Source: an uncultured Acetatifactor sp. (GTDB taxonomy: Bacteria > Bacillota > Clostridia > Lachnospirales > Lachnospiraceae). From it: a stretch of DNA of 22,951 bases. The position numbers and the translations under genes were made by a program. Positions 15,803-22,951 of this stretch are shown piece by piece. Position 1 is the first letter of the stretch; each line of letters starts with the position of its first letter. The notes under the pieces were generated by a model. That model was not told the origin of the DNA, ran no database searches, and worked only from the letters and a program-made list of their open reading frames with translations. The DNA lies in NCBI GenBank assembly GCA_910589655.1, contig CAJUTJ010000006.1, forward strand, positions 1-22,951, written 5' to 3'.

Positions 15803-15842
15803 TCCTATATAGGATAGTACTATATAGTACTAAGCGTGTCAA
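15803..15842 (-). promoter_or_regulatory. marR promoter with palindromic operator
   Basis: On the minus strand TTGACA (15837-15842) and TACTAT (15814-15819) are 17 bases apart. A perfect 18-bp palindrome, TAGTACTATATAGTACTA (15815-15832), covers the spacer and overlaps the -10 box. A second perfect palindrome, TCCTATATAGGA (15803-15814), abuts it and reaches into the ribosome binding site. MarR proteins bind palindromes of this size, so repressor binding here would block polymerase. Confidence 0.85.
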
Positions 15843-15873
15843 TATTTTTATTTTATATCTTTTACTTTGCAGC

Positions 15874-16042
15874 CGGAATTGGTTACTGTTCACTCCGCGA
15901 CCAGTAACGCATGCACAGAAACCGCAAAACAGCGGTTTCGCGCAGGCTGCCAAAGCGATTATTCTAATCGCTTTGGTTTGATCACGCAAAAACGCGTGAA
16001 AACGCCTCGCGGTGGCGTGGGTGTGAAAAGTAACCGGAATTG
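15874..16042. mobile_element. Small non-autonomous inverted-repeat element (MITE-like) with 8-bp target duplication
   Basis: The element core is 15882-16034 (153 bp). It starts GTTACTGTTCAC and ends GTGAAAAGTAAC, an inverted pair with 11 of 12 matches. The same 8 bases, CGGAATTG, stand directly outside both ends (15874-15881 and 16035-16042), as a target duplication would. Inside are four hairpins: GAAACCGC/GCGGTTTC (15918-15939), a perfect 12-bp stem with a 3-base loop (15950-15976), TCACGC/GCGTGA (15982-15999) and ACGCC/GGCGT (16002-16018). There is no ORF of note. It lies between the end of araC and the marR promoter. Confidence 0.75.
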
Positions 16043-16083
16043 TGCAATAGTTCAGACAAGGCACTGAACCGCTACGGAATTGC

Positions 16084-16154
16084 TTAGGGTACGCTCGAAA
16101 AATCATTTCCCGGTGGGAATGGTCTGTGAGAAGCATTTTTCAAATACGCCCTAA
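16084..16154 (-). terminator. Long imperfect hairpin at the end of araC
   Basis: Read on the minus strand, TTAGGG at the araC stop pairs with CCCTAA about 65 bases later. Nested inside are GAAAAAT/ATTTTTC and CATTCCC/GGGAAATG pairs. The inner hairpin is followed by ATTTTTCG on the minus strand, terminator-like for araC. Confidence 0.5.
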
Positions 16155-17107
16155 ATCTGAAAAATATGTTTTGTAGCGTTGTCCTCATAAGAAAGTACTT
16201 CGTTCTGCACAGGGGCAAGAAGGTGTTCCTTGCGGTAGCAGGTGGGAGAACTGTGCATATACTGTTGGAACTGTCTGTTAAAACTGGACAGGCTGCGGTA
16301 GCCCGTCTGTTGCGCAATGACATTGATAGGCTCCCGGTTCAGATAGATCAAATGGCAGGCCTGCCGGATACGGTAGTGCTGGATGTACTCTAGGGGGCTG
16401 ATGCCTACCACCTGCTTAAACAATCGGCGGAAATGGCTTTCGCTGATACAGCAGTGCGCGGACAGGCTCTGTATGGATATGGGCTCCTTGTAATGTTCAT
16501 AGATATAGGACAAGGCAGAACATATATAAAAATAAGCGCTGGCAGGCTCTTCGGGGGAACTGCCGCCAACGGCGGATGTGAGAGTGAGGCGGTTCATTTC
16601 GGCGCAGAGCGCTGTCAAAAGGCCGTGCACCGCTCTTTGGTACAGAGTCTTTTTACCGTGGAATTCTTGAAAAAGCCGGGATATAAATAAATGCAGTACC
16701 GGAAATTCCTTTTTCTTAATAATTACCGGAAGCTTTTGGGGTATGTAAAAAAACTGCCACAGAGAATCACAGTCGCAGCAGTCTTCCTGAAAAAACAGCC
16801 TTGGCTCCACGTATAAATATTCCCATGCGCTTGGGGATGATCCGCTTACCGTGGTATGGGGAATCTGAGGGAAGATAATGCTGTAGTCACCGGATCGGTA
16901 ATCAAAGCAGTCGGAATCTCTACAGCAGAGCCGGCCGGAACCGTCAATGCAGCAGCCGATCTCGATACCGTTGTGGAAATGTAGAAATTCCGGCACGGTT
17001 ACGGCGTTTGACCAATAATTTCCCAAGAATGCAAGTACGGGAAAAGAGGCGGGGAAATCATAAGGGCGGTAGGTCAGCGGTAAATGTCTGAATGATTGTT
17101 TCTGCAT
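16151..17107 (-). CDS. AraC family transcriptional regulator
   Basis: The 318-residue product has an N-terminal cupin-like sensor domain (about 20-150; it includes EFLHFHNGIEIGCCIDGSG and GDYSIIFPQIPHTTV) and a C-terminal pair of helix-turn-helix motifs (about 205-300). The motifs are LSAHCCISESHFRRLFKQVV with GISPLEYIQHYRIRQA, then GYRSLSSFNRQFQQYMHSSP. The His-rich LHFHNGIE segment is typical of AraC/XylS sensors that bind small ligands. AAGGAG is 11 bases before the ATG. It is divergent from the UPF0597 enzyme gene across about 115 bases, so it is a likely regulator of that gene. The ligand cannot be told from sequence. Confidence 0.92.
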   Translation of the reverse strand: MQKQSFRHLPLTYRPYDFPASFPVLAFLGNYWSNAVTVPEFLHFHNGIEIGCCIDGSGRLCCRDSDCFDYRSGDYSIIFPQIPHTTVSGSSPSAWEYLYVEPRLFFQEDCCDCDSLWQFFYIPQKLPVIIKKKEFPVLHLFISRLFQEFHGKKTLYQRAVHGLLTALCAEMNRLTLTSAVGGSSPEEPASAYFYICSALSYIYEHYKEPISIQSLSAHCCISESHFRRLFKQVVGISPLEYIQHYRIRQACHLIYLNREPINVIAQQTGYRSLSSFNRQFQQYMHSSPTCYRKEHLLAPVQNEVLSYEDNATKHIFQI

Positions 17108-17222
17108 AGTTTTTAACTCCTTAGCGGCAAGCCGGAAAAGAAAAGCCGCTGTATAATATGTATAAAAGTATAGCTGATATCAAAGAAAAAGTAAACAATA
17201 TGACAAAAAGGCAGGATTGGAA

Positions 17223-18800
17223 ATGACTGGAATCGAAAAGACAGGCATAGAAATAGCCAAAGAAGGGACAACAGAAACAAAAGCAGTCCTAACAGAGAAA
17301 CAGGCAGCAGAGGCAAAAACGGTAAAATCAGCGGAAACAGAGACAGCAAGAACAGAAACAAAAGCAGCAAAGGCAGAGACAGCAAGAACAGAAACAAAAG
17401 CAGCAAAGGCAGAGACAGCAAGAACAGAAACAAAAGCAGCAAAAGCAGAGACAGCAAGAACAGAAACAAAAGCAGCAAAAGCAGAGACAGCAATGAAAGA
17501 GACAAAAGCAGAGACAGCAAGAACAGAGATAACGGAATCCGATATTATCGGAATTATGAAGCGGGAAATTGTGTGTGCGTTAGGCTGCACGGAACCCAGC
17601 GCGGTTGCGCTGGCTGTGGCGAAGGCGAGGGAGACGCTGGGTGAGGAACCGGAAAAGATACTGCTTCATGTCAGCGGTAATATTTTAAAAAATGCCATGA
17701 ACGTAGGCATACCCGGCACAAATTTAAAAGGAATTGAGACGGCGGCGGCTCTGGGGAGCGTGGCGGGCAAAGCCGAGTATGGTCTGGAAGTGCTTAAGGG
17801 AGTGGAAGAGGATCATATACGGCAGGCACAGGAAATGATACAACAAGGCAGACTGGAGATTCAGTTAAAAGATTGTGAAGAGAAGCTTTACATAGAAGCA
17901 AAATGTATCAAAGGCGACAGGTCTGCGGAGGCCGTCATAGAAAGATATCACACCAATTTTGTCAATGTCTGTAAGAATGACAGAGTCATTTATTTTAAAG
18001 ATAAGGAAGAATCCGCGGAGGAGATTTCCGGGACATATCATCTGACCTTAGAACGTATCTGGGAATTTGTACAACAGTGTGGAATGGAACAGCTCAGCTT
18101 TCTGAAAGAGGTCATAGAGGTAAACAGCCGCATTGCCGAAGAGGGGCTGCGGGGAGAGTACGGCATGGGTGTGGGAAAACATTTGGCCGAAAGGGGAAAG
18201 CGGGAGACAGAAACGGATTTCCAGACCTATGTGGTATCCTATGTGTCCGCGGCGGCGGATGCCAGAATGGCAGGCTGCGCGCTTCCGGTGATGGCGACCA
18301 CGGGAAGCGGCAATCAGGGACTTACGGCTTCCTTGCCGGTGATCGCCGTAGCCGGATGGCTGAAATGCAGCGAGGAAGAGCTGTACCGGGGACTGGCTTT
18401 AAGCGAGCTTGTGACCATCCATGTGAAGGAATATATCGGGAAACTGTCCGCATTGTGCGGATGCGCCATCGCGGCATCCATCGGCAGCGCCTGCGGAATC
18501 ACCTATTTATTGGGCGGGCAGTATAAAAATATAGAATATGCCGTTAAAAATATGGTGGCCGATATATCCGGTCTGATTTGTGACGGAGCCAAGGCGGGCT
18601 GTGCCTTGAAGATTGCCACATCCGTCTCCGGAGCCATACAGTGCGCGTATTTAGCCTTGGAGGGAGTGGAGGCGCCGGAGCGGGACGGTATCGTCTGTGA
18701 AAGTGTGGAGGATACCATATGCAATCTGGGGAATCTGGGAAATAACGGTATGCGCGTCACGGATCATGTCATATTGGATATGATGCTGGCCAAGGAGTAA
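17223..18800 (+). CDS. UPF0597/CyuA-type L-cysteine desulfidase-like enzyme with repeat-encoded N-terminal extension
   Basis: The C-terminal about 415 residues match the UPF0597 (serine dehydratase alpha-like) family. They have ALGCTEPSAVALAVAKAR, then PVMATTGSGNQGLTASLPV, SIGSACG and ICDGAKAGC. The cysteines at about 122, 424, 453 and 460 are those expected to hold an Fe-S cluster in members such as L-cysteine desulfidase, which releases pyruvate, ammonia and sulfide. The first about 108 residues are extra: a low-complexity Lys/Ala/Glu/Thr stretch with four 12-residue repeats (residues 41-88). Family proteins normally begin shortly before ALGCTEP. ATG at 17223 has AGGA at 17213-17216; a TTG at 17217 is also possible, and internal ATGs lack good ribosome binding sites. 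A TATAAT lies at 17152-17157 without a clear -35. Confidence 0.85.
   Translation: MTGIEKTGIEIAKEGTTETKAVLTEKQAAEAKTVKSAETETARTETKAAKAETARTETKAAKAETARTETKAAKAETARTETKAAKAETAMKETKAETARTEITESDIIGIMKREIVCALGCTEPSAVALAVAKARETLGEEPEKILLHVSGNILKNAMNVGIPGTNLKGIETAAALGSVAGKAEYGLEVLKGVEEDHIRQAQEMIQQGRLEIQLKDCEEKLYIEAKCIKGDRSAEAVIERYHTNFVNVCKNDRVIYFKDKEESAEEISGTYHLTLERIWEFVQQCGMEQLSFLKEVIEVNSRIAEEGLRGEYGMGVGKHLAERGKRETETDFQTYVVSYVSAAADARMAGCALPVMATTGSGNQGLTASLPVIAVAGWLKCSEEELYRGLALSELVTIHVKEYIGKLSALCGCAIAASIGSACGITYLLGGQYKNIEYAVKNMVADISGLICDGAKAGCALKIATSVSGAIQCAYLALEGVEAPERDGIVCESVEDTICNLGNLGNNGMRVTDHVILDMMLAKE
17343..17486 (+). repeat. In-frame tandem repeat, 36-bp unit, 4 copies
   Basis: Four contiguous 36-bp copies start ACAGCAAGAACAGAAACAAA and end GCAGAG, with a single G/A difference in copies 3 and 4. 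Degenerate half-copies flank the array (about 17307-17342 and 17487-17525). It is in frame within the UPF0597 gene and encodes TARTETKAAKAE four times, a likely charged helix or disordered tail. Copy-number changes keep the frame. Confidence 0.96.
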
Positions 18801-18966
18801 TGTGAAAAGGGTGTTACACGATTCTGATCCGAGTGCCTGCCGAAGCGGGAATCCTTCGCTGGGTCGTGAGCCGCGGCAAAGCTGCGAAAGTATGATGGAT
18901 TGCTTTTGTCCGCCGGAGAAGGCATATCAGAAAGTGCATAAAAAATAAAAATATATGGAGGCAGTT

Positions 18967-19923
18967 ATGACAAAAAAAGAGAGACTATTGAGAGCATTTC
19001 AAAATCAGGAAGTGGACAAGGTTCCCATGGGGTTCTGGTATCATTTTTCTCCCGATGATGACTTCGGACAGAAAACGGTGGATCAGCATCTGGAGCTGTT
19101 CCGTGAAACGGGTATGGATATGATCAAAGTAATGTGTGACGGCTACTTTAATTATCCCAATCCCTATATTGAAAAGGTAACATGTGCGGAAGACTGGTTC
19201 GGACTGACACCCATGGGGGAAGACAGTCCTTATATCGCCAATCAGGTATTGCGCGCTAAGAGAGTGGTGGAAGGCGTAAAAGGGGAGTGCTGTGTATTTT
19301 ACAACGTATTCTGCCCCATGTCCCTGATGCGTTTCGGAACCAGCGAGGAGCTTCTAATGAAGCATCTTAAGGAAAATCCGGAGGCTGTCTGTCATGCGTT
19401 TGAAGTGATTGCGGAAGATGTCAAGACATTGGTTCGGAAATTGATTACCGAGGCGGGCTGCGACGGCATTTATTATTGCGTACAGAACGCGGAGACATTC
19501 CGTTTTACCGCAGAAGAGTACCGCAAGCTGGTAAGACCTTCAGATCTGAAGGTATTGGAATATGCAAATACATTGAGTGAGAACAATATTCTGCACTGCT
19601 GCGGCTGGGCGGGGGATCCCAACAGAATAGAAGTTTGGCAGGATTATCCGGCAAAGGCCGTGAACTGGGCCGTGTACGTGGAGAATCTCTCTCTGGCAGA
19701 GGGCAAAAAGTTTTTCGGAGGCCGTTGTGTTATGGGTGGATTCGATAACCGCAAGGAAGGCCTGCTTTACTCCGGAACGAAGGAAGAAATCGAGAAAGAA
19801 GTGGAGAGGATTCTGAAAGAGACAGGGACTACCGGGGTCATCCTTGGCGCGGACTGTACCGTTCCTTCGGACATCGACCATCAGAGATTGATTTGGATCC
19901 GGGAGAAATTGGACAAAATGTAA
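18967..19923 (+). CDS. Uroporphyrinogen decarboxylase / MtaA-type methyltransferase family protein
   Basis: The 318-residue TIM-barrel product belongs to the URO-D superfamily branch that includes corrinoid:coenzyme M methyltransferases (MtaA/MtbA). It has the zinc-type signature H-x-C at H210 and C212 (NILHCCGW) and C297 in GADCTVPSD. It lacks the conserved N-terminal arginine motif of heme-pathway HemE. The substrate is not known. Clostridial members often occur in demethylation or unassigned catabolic operons with a corrinoid protein, but no corrinoid protein is found here. ATG at 18967 is used because GGAGG lies at 18957-18961; the in-frame ATG at 18955 would overlap that site. The aldo/keto reductase gene follows after 72 bases, probably in the same operon. 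Confidence 0.82.
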   Translation: MTKKERLLRAFQNQEVDKVPMGFWYHFSPDDDFGQKTVDQHLELFRETGMDMIKVMCDGYFNYPNPYIEKVTCAEDWFGLTPMGEDSPYIANQVLRAKRVVEGVKGECCVFYNVFCPMSLMRFGTSEELLMKHLKENPEAVCHAFEVIAEDVKTLVRKLITEAGCDGIYYCVQNAETFRFTAEEYRKLVRPSDLKVLEYANTLSENNILHCCGWAGDPNRIEVWQDYPAKAVNWAVYVENLSLAEGKKFFGGRCVMGGFDNRKEGLLYSGTKEEIEKEVERILKETGTTGVILGADCTVPSDIDHQRLIWIREKLDKM

Positions 19924-19995
19924 ATCGGCGGGGAATTTTTGAAGGACGGGAAGGCCTGCTATGCTGTAAGATCCGATTTTTGGAAGGAGACTGTA

Positions 19996-20973
19996 ATGAA
20001 TCAGGAAAAAGGATATGAAAGTATGAAATATAACAGAACGGGAGACAGCGGTCTGCTTCTGCCTGCCATGAGCTTTGGACTGTGGCATAATTTCGGGGAA
20101 GACCGCCCCTATGAAAACGCACGGGATATGGTGCTGACCGGATTTGAAGCGGGAATTACCCATTTCGATCTGGCTAATAATTACGGGCCTCCGGCAGGGG
20201 CCGCGGAACACACCATGGGTAAGATTCTGAGAGAAGAGCTGGCAGATCATAGGGATGAGATAATTCTGTCCACGAAGGCAGGATATGGAATGTGGCCGGG
20301 GCCTTATGGGGACGGCGGCTCCAGAAAGTACCTGATGGCATCCGTAGATCAGAGCCTGAAAAGACTTGGGGTGGATTATGTGGACATTTTTTACCACCAC
20401 CGGCCTGACCCGGATACTCCTTTGGAGGAAACCATGGGAGCTCTTGTTGATATCGTGCGCCAAGGGAAGGCATTGTACATCGGCCTTTCCAACTATGGCC
20501 CCGAGAAACTGGAGGAAGCTGCCGGGATATTGGAAAAAATGGGAAGCAGATGCCTTATCCATCAGCACCGCTATTCAATGTTGGACAGAAAGAATAAGAA
20601 TCTTTTTCCGGTGGTGAAAAAGAAGAAAATGGGCACTATCGCTTTCTGTCCTTTGGAGCAAGGCCTTCTGACAGATAAGTATCTCCACGGAATTCCGGAA
20701 GATTCCAGAGCGGCAGGCCGCAGCGTCTTTTTGGGCAGCGGCAATATTACCGCCGAGTATCTGGAAACCGCCGGGAAATTAAACGAATTGGCGGCTGTGC
20801 GGGGACAGTCTCTGGCGCAGATGGCATTGGCATATGCCTTGAAGGACGGAGAGCTGACTTCCGTGATTCTGGGCGCCAGCCGTCCCCAACAGATTAAGGA
20901 CAATATTAAAGCGTTGGAAAAGCTTGAATTTACGCCGGATGAATGTAAGCGTATTGAAGAGATTCTGCAATAA
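19996..20973 (+). CDS. Aldo/keto reductase (YghZ/L-glyceraldehyde-3-phosphate reductase-like)
   Basis: The 325-residue TIM-barrel NADPH-dependent oxidoreductase has the catalytic tetrad Asp58 and Tyr63 (THFDLANNYGPPAG), Lys94 (LSTKAGYGMWPGPYG) and His135 (DIFYHHRPDP). The GMWPGPYG loop and YHHRPDP are characteristic of the YghZ subgroup, which reduces L-glyceraldehyde 3-phosphate and various aldehydes in E. coli. The C-terminal cofactor segment SVILGASRPQQIKDNI is intact. A longer frame starts at a TTG at 19939, but AAGGAG at 19984-19989 points to the ATG at 19996. It is probably co-transcribed with the URO-D family gene. The physiological substrate is unknown. Confidence 0.9.
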   Translation: MNQEKGYESMKYNRTGDSGLLLPAMSFGLWHNFGEDRPYENARDMVLTGFEAGITHFDLANNYGPPAGAAEHTMGKILREELADHRDEIILSTKAGYGMWPGPYGDGGSRKYLMASVDQSLKRLGVDYVDIFYHHRPDPDTPLEETMGALVDIVRQGKALYIGLSNYGPEKLEEAAGILEKMGSRCLIHQHRYSMLDRKNKNLFPVVKKKKMGTIAFCPLEQGLLTDKYLHGIPEDSRAAGRSVFLGSGNITAEYLETAGKLNELAAVRGQSLAQMALAYALKDGELTSVILGASRPQQIKDNIKALEKLEFTPDECKRIEEILQ

Positions 20974-21055
20974 ATTTCGGCGGACATATGGTTTTTCGTT
21001 TTAACCAGTGCATTATATTGTTTATATTTTGTTTAACCATGATATCTGCAATACA

Positions 21056-21108
21056 CAAAATTAACAAAGAAACAAAAATTAACAAATAAACAAAAATTAA
21101 CAAATAAA
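21056..21108 (+). repeat. AT-rich tandem repeat, about 18-bp unit, 3 copies
   Basis: CAAAAATTAACAAATAAA occurs twice exactly (21073-21090 and 21091-21108), preceded by a 17-base variant (21056-21072). The array lies in the 363-base gap between the aldo/keto reductase and dipeptidase genes, directly before the palindrome-bounded region at 21124. Confidence 0.9.
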
Positions 21109-21123
21109 CAAAGGATGTGTTTC

Positions 21124-21237
21124 GCTAAATATTTTGCCTGAATTTCCATCTGCCGCGTTAGACTTCCCAGACGCAGCCTCCGCTACACCGTCAAAAATCT
21201 GCCTTGCAGACTGAAAATTCATTCTGCGCTATTTAGC
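21124..21237. other. Palindrome-bounded structured intergenic region, possible repeat element or RNA
   Basis: GCTAAATA (21124-21131) and TATTTAGC (21230-21237) form inverted ends around about 98 bases. Smaller stems lie inside: GCGT/ACGC (about 21157-21174) and TCTGC/GCAGA around CTT (about 21198-21210). The composition is GC-rich compared with the AT-rich repeats just upstream. On the minus strand, 21222-21097 encodes an uninterrupted 41-residue frame starting MNFQSARQIFDGVAEAASG, but no ribosome binding site is seen. The remainder of the gap up to 21336 holds nothing else I can support. Confidence 0.5.
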
Positions 21238-21336
21238 TGAGGGTAATCTGGCAGGCACACTGGAGCGCAGCTTAATCTTTATTGCATTGGAGCCGAGGTA
21301 AATCAGATCTTTGTGAAATAAAAACGAGGAATAACT

Positions 21337-22767
21337 ATGGATGAGAGAGTAATAAAAGAGTGGATTGAAAATAAAATGCCCGAGCTGGTGGAAGCGTTGA
21401 AACAAATCTGCCGCATCCGCAGTGTGGCGGAGACGGAGAACCCTTCCTGTAAACCTTATGGCGAGGGTTGTAAGATGGTGCTTCGGGATATGCTGCAAAC
21501 CGGTAAGGATTCCGGGTTTTCCACAGAGAATTTTGAGGATTATGTGGGACGTATTTCTTATCCCGGCAGGAAGAAAGAGAATATTGCGATCTGGGCGCAT
21601 TTAGATGTGGTGGACGAGGGCGGGGGATGGGATTATGCCCCTTACAACCCCATTGTAAAGGACGGTTATTTCATTGCCAGAGGCTGTCAGGACAACAAAA
21701 GCTCAGCGGTGATGGGATTGTATGTGCTGAAATTTATGAAGGAGCATGGGATTGCTTTAAACCATACTTTGGATTTGTATCTGGGAACCTGCGAGGAACA
21801 GGGAATGTATGACTTGGATTATTTTACGGCTCATTACCCATGTCCTACATTTTCACTGGTGCCGGACAGCGGCTTTCCCGTCTGCTGCGGAGAGAGGGGA
21901 TCTTTTAACGGAGAATTGCTCCAGAAGGAGGAGGTAAGCGGGGAACTGCTGGACATCATCTGTGACTGCGGGCAGTATACGGTGCCGGACAAAGCCTGCG
22001 CCGTTCTCCGGTACACCGAGGAAAGATGGGCGAAATGCGCGGATGGCCAAGAAAATGTGGAAGCGGTGCGGGAAGGAGAGGAAATCCGTGTTTCGGCAAA
22101 GGGAGTTTCCACACAGGCGGCAAATCCGGACAAGGGAGACAGCGCCCTGAGCAGACTGGCCGAATATTTATGCGGGAGAGATTTGCTGCCGGAGAAGGAT
22201 CTGCGCGTCTTTTCTCTGGCGGCAGATATCAACCGGAATCACAATGGAGACGCCTTGGGAGTATTCTGTGAGGATGCTTTGTCGGGTCCTATGGTGATGG
22301 CGGCCACACAATTGTCGATCAGGGAGAATTCCGACGGAAAAAGAATACCGGTATTGGGATTCATCTCCAAGTTCCCGGTGACCCAAAACGAAATTCCCTA
22401 TGAGGAACGGGCGGGGGAAGCTGCGGGCAAGAGGGGCTTTGAGCTGAAAGTGACCAGAAACGCGAAAGCAAATTGTTTTGATCCCCAGCGGCCTGCGGTG
22501 AAGCGTTTGACCGAATGCAGCAACGAAGTCTTGGGCAGAGAGGATGAGCCTTTTGTGATGAGCGGCGGAACCTACGCCAGAAAGCTTCCCAACGCCATAG
22601 CCTTTGGCACGGGTATGCCGCTGCCTAAGCGTCCGGAGGAGATTTTCCGGCCGGGGCATGGAGACTATCATCAGCCGGATGAAAGCATTTCCTTAGAGAG
22701 AATCCGGAAAGCGTTGGAAATCTACATAAAAGGAATCCTGCGGATAGACGAGTTGGACTTAAGGTAG
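21337..22767 (+). CDS. M20 family dipeptidase (PepV/Sapep type)
   Basis: The 476-residue cytoplasmic metallopeptidase matches the PepV/Sapep group in length and motifs. The metal and catalytic residues are H88 and D90 (WAHLDVVDEGGGW), D119 (GCQDNKSSAVMG), E153/E154 (TCEEQGM), D177 (PDSGFPV) and H445 (HQPDES), in the order seen in PepV. A lid domain is inserted at about 185-290. Such enzymes cleave dipeptides and other short substrates with an unblocked N-terminus, using two zinc ions. GAGGA stands 7 bases before the ATG. No transporter is adjacent. The upstream gap carries the 18-bp array and the structured region at 21124-21237. Confidence 0.92.
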   Translation: MDERVIKEWIENKMPELVEALKQICRIRSVAETENPSCKPYGEGCKMVLRDMLQTGKDSGFSTENFEDYVGRISYPGRKKENIAIWAHLDVVDEGGGWDYAPYNPIVKDGYFIARGCQDNKSSAVMGLYVLKFMKEHGIALNHTLDLYLGTCEEQGMYDLDYFTAHYPCPTFSLVPDSGFPVCCGERGSFNGELLQKEEVSGELLDIICDCGQYTVPDKACAVLRYTEERWAKCADGQENVEAVREGEEIRVSAKGVSTQAANPDKGDSALSRLAEYLCGRDLLPEKDLRVFSLAADINRNHNGDALGVFCEDALSGPMVMAATQLSIRENSDGKRIPVLGFISKFPVTQNEIPYEERAGEAAGKRGFELKVTRNAKANCFDPQRPAVKRLTECSNEVLGREDEPFVMSGGTYARKLPNAIAFGTGMPLPKRPEEIFRPGHGDYHQPDESISLERIRKALEIYIKGILRIDELDLR

Positions 22768-22775
22768 AGTAATAC

Positions 22776-22790
22776 CACATGTTTCATGTG
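22776..22790 (+). terminator. Short hairpin after the dipeptidase gene
   Basis: CACATG (22776-22781) and CATGTG (22785-22790) with a TTT loop are followed by TTTA. It starts 9 bases after the stop. The stem is short, so termination strength is uncertain. Confidence 0.45.
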
Positions 22791-22915
22791 TTTACGCAGA
22801 TAAAGAAATACCTAGGTAATTGCGAAACAAGTTCAAAATCTTGATTCCAATAGGGCAAAGGCCCGGTTGAGCCGGACTTACAGGAGGTGGATGTGGATAA
22901 CGAGAGTTTTAAGAC

Positions 22916-22951
22916 ATGAAAACAAAGCAGATAAGGATATCTGCCCGTGAA
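22916..22951 (+). CDS. Possible start of a further gene, cut by the window edge
   Basis: An ATG at 22916 opens a frame (MKTKQIRISARE) that runs to the end of the window. Its ATG overlaps, as ATGA, the stop of a very short upstream frame that begins at GTG 22887 or 22893. AGGAGG (22882-22887) is strong but nearly 30 bases before this ATG. It would fit the short frame or the ATG at 22891, which gives only 19 residues. Two tight hairpins (GGGC/GCCC and CCGG/CCGG, about 22853-22876) precede it. I cannot decide between a coupled short leader and a chance ORF. Confidence 0.3.
   Translation, partial: MKTKQIRISARE

Noticed and set aside
17113..17590. Two overlapping minus-strand frames of Leu- or Ala/Val-rich repeats opposite the 36-bp array
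   Set aside because: These are shadows of the in-frame repeat of the plus-strand UPF0597 gene; there are no start signals and the composition is low complexity.

Overview
The window looks like a chromosomal segment of a gut-type Firmicute, most likely Lachnospiraceae (Clostridia). This is inferred from gene content: a GSI-alpha glutamine synthetase followed by an ANTAR regulator, a DapL-type lysine/meso-DAP route, a UPF0597 cysteine desulfidase-like enzyme, DUF368 and DUF6056 membrane proteins, and strong AGGAGG ribosome binding sites. No rRNA, tRNA, CRISPR array, phage gene or transposase gene was seen.

Layout. Bases 1-80 hold the tail of an unidentified gene. Bases 288-5767 carry housekeeping genes on the plus strand: a DUF368 (PopT-like) membrane protein, a class I methyltransferase, a small DMP19/DUF4375-like protein, the redox chaperone Hsp33 (hslO) and glutamine-dependent NAD synthetase (nadE). 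A minus-strand, membrane-anchored FMN-binding-like protein (5860-6351) faces away from glnA. glnA has a good promoter followed at once by an intrinsic terminator, and an ANTAR antiterminator-type regulator lies just downstream. dapF and dapL (8752-11003) convert tetrahydrodipicolinate to meso-diaminopimelate through LL-DAP. A DUF6056 membrane protein and a cytoplasmic GH28 glycosidase follow (11484-14304).

Bases 14592-17107 are minus strand: araC, then marR, a PNPOx-like flavin protein and a flavin reductase reduced to a pseudogene by an internal deletion. marR and the PNPOx gene overlap by ATGA, and the marR promoter contains a perfect 18-bp palindrome. A 153-bp transposon-like element with inverted ends and an 8-bp target duplication lies between araC and marR. 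The last part is plus strand: a UPF0597 enzyme with a repeat-encoded N-terminal extension, a UroD/MtaA-type protein, an aldo/keto reductase and an M20 (PepV/Sapep-type) dipeptidase.

The most unusual property of the window is its repeat load. There are four independent tandem arrays with unit lengths of 16, 35, 36 and about 18 bp. One sits directly against the dapL ribosome binding site and one is in frame inside a gene. Together with the small inverted-repeat element and a palindrome-bounded structured region at 21124-21237, these are the best candidates for undescribed biology here. No obvious new multi-gene defence or biosynthetic system was found.
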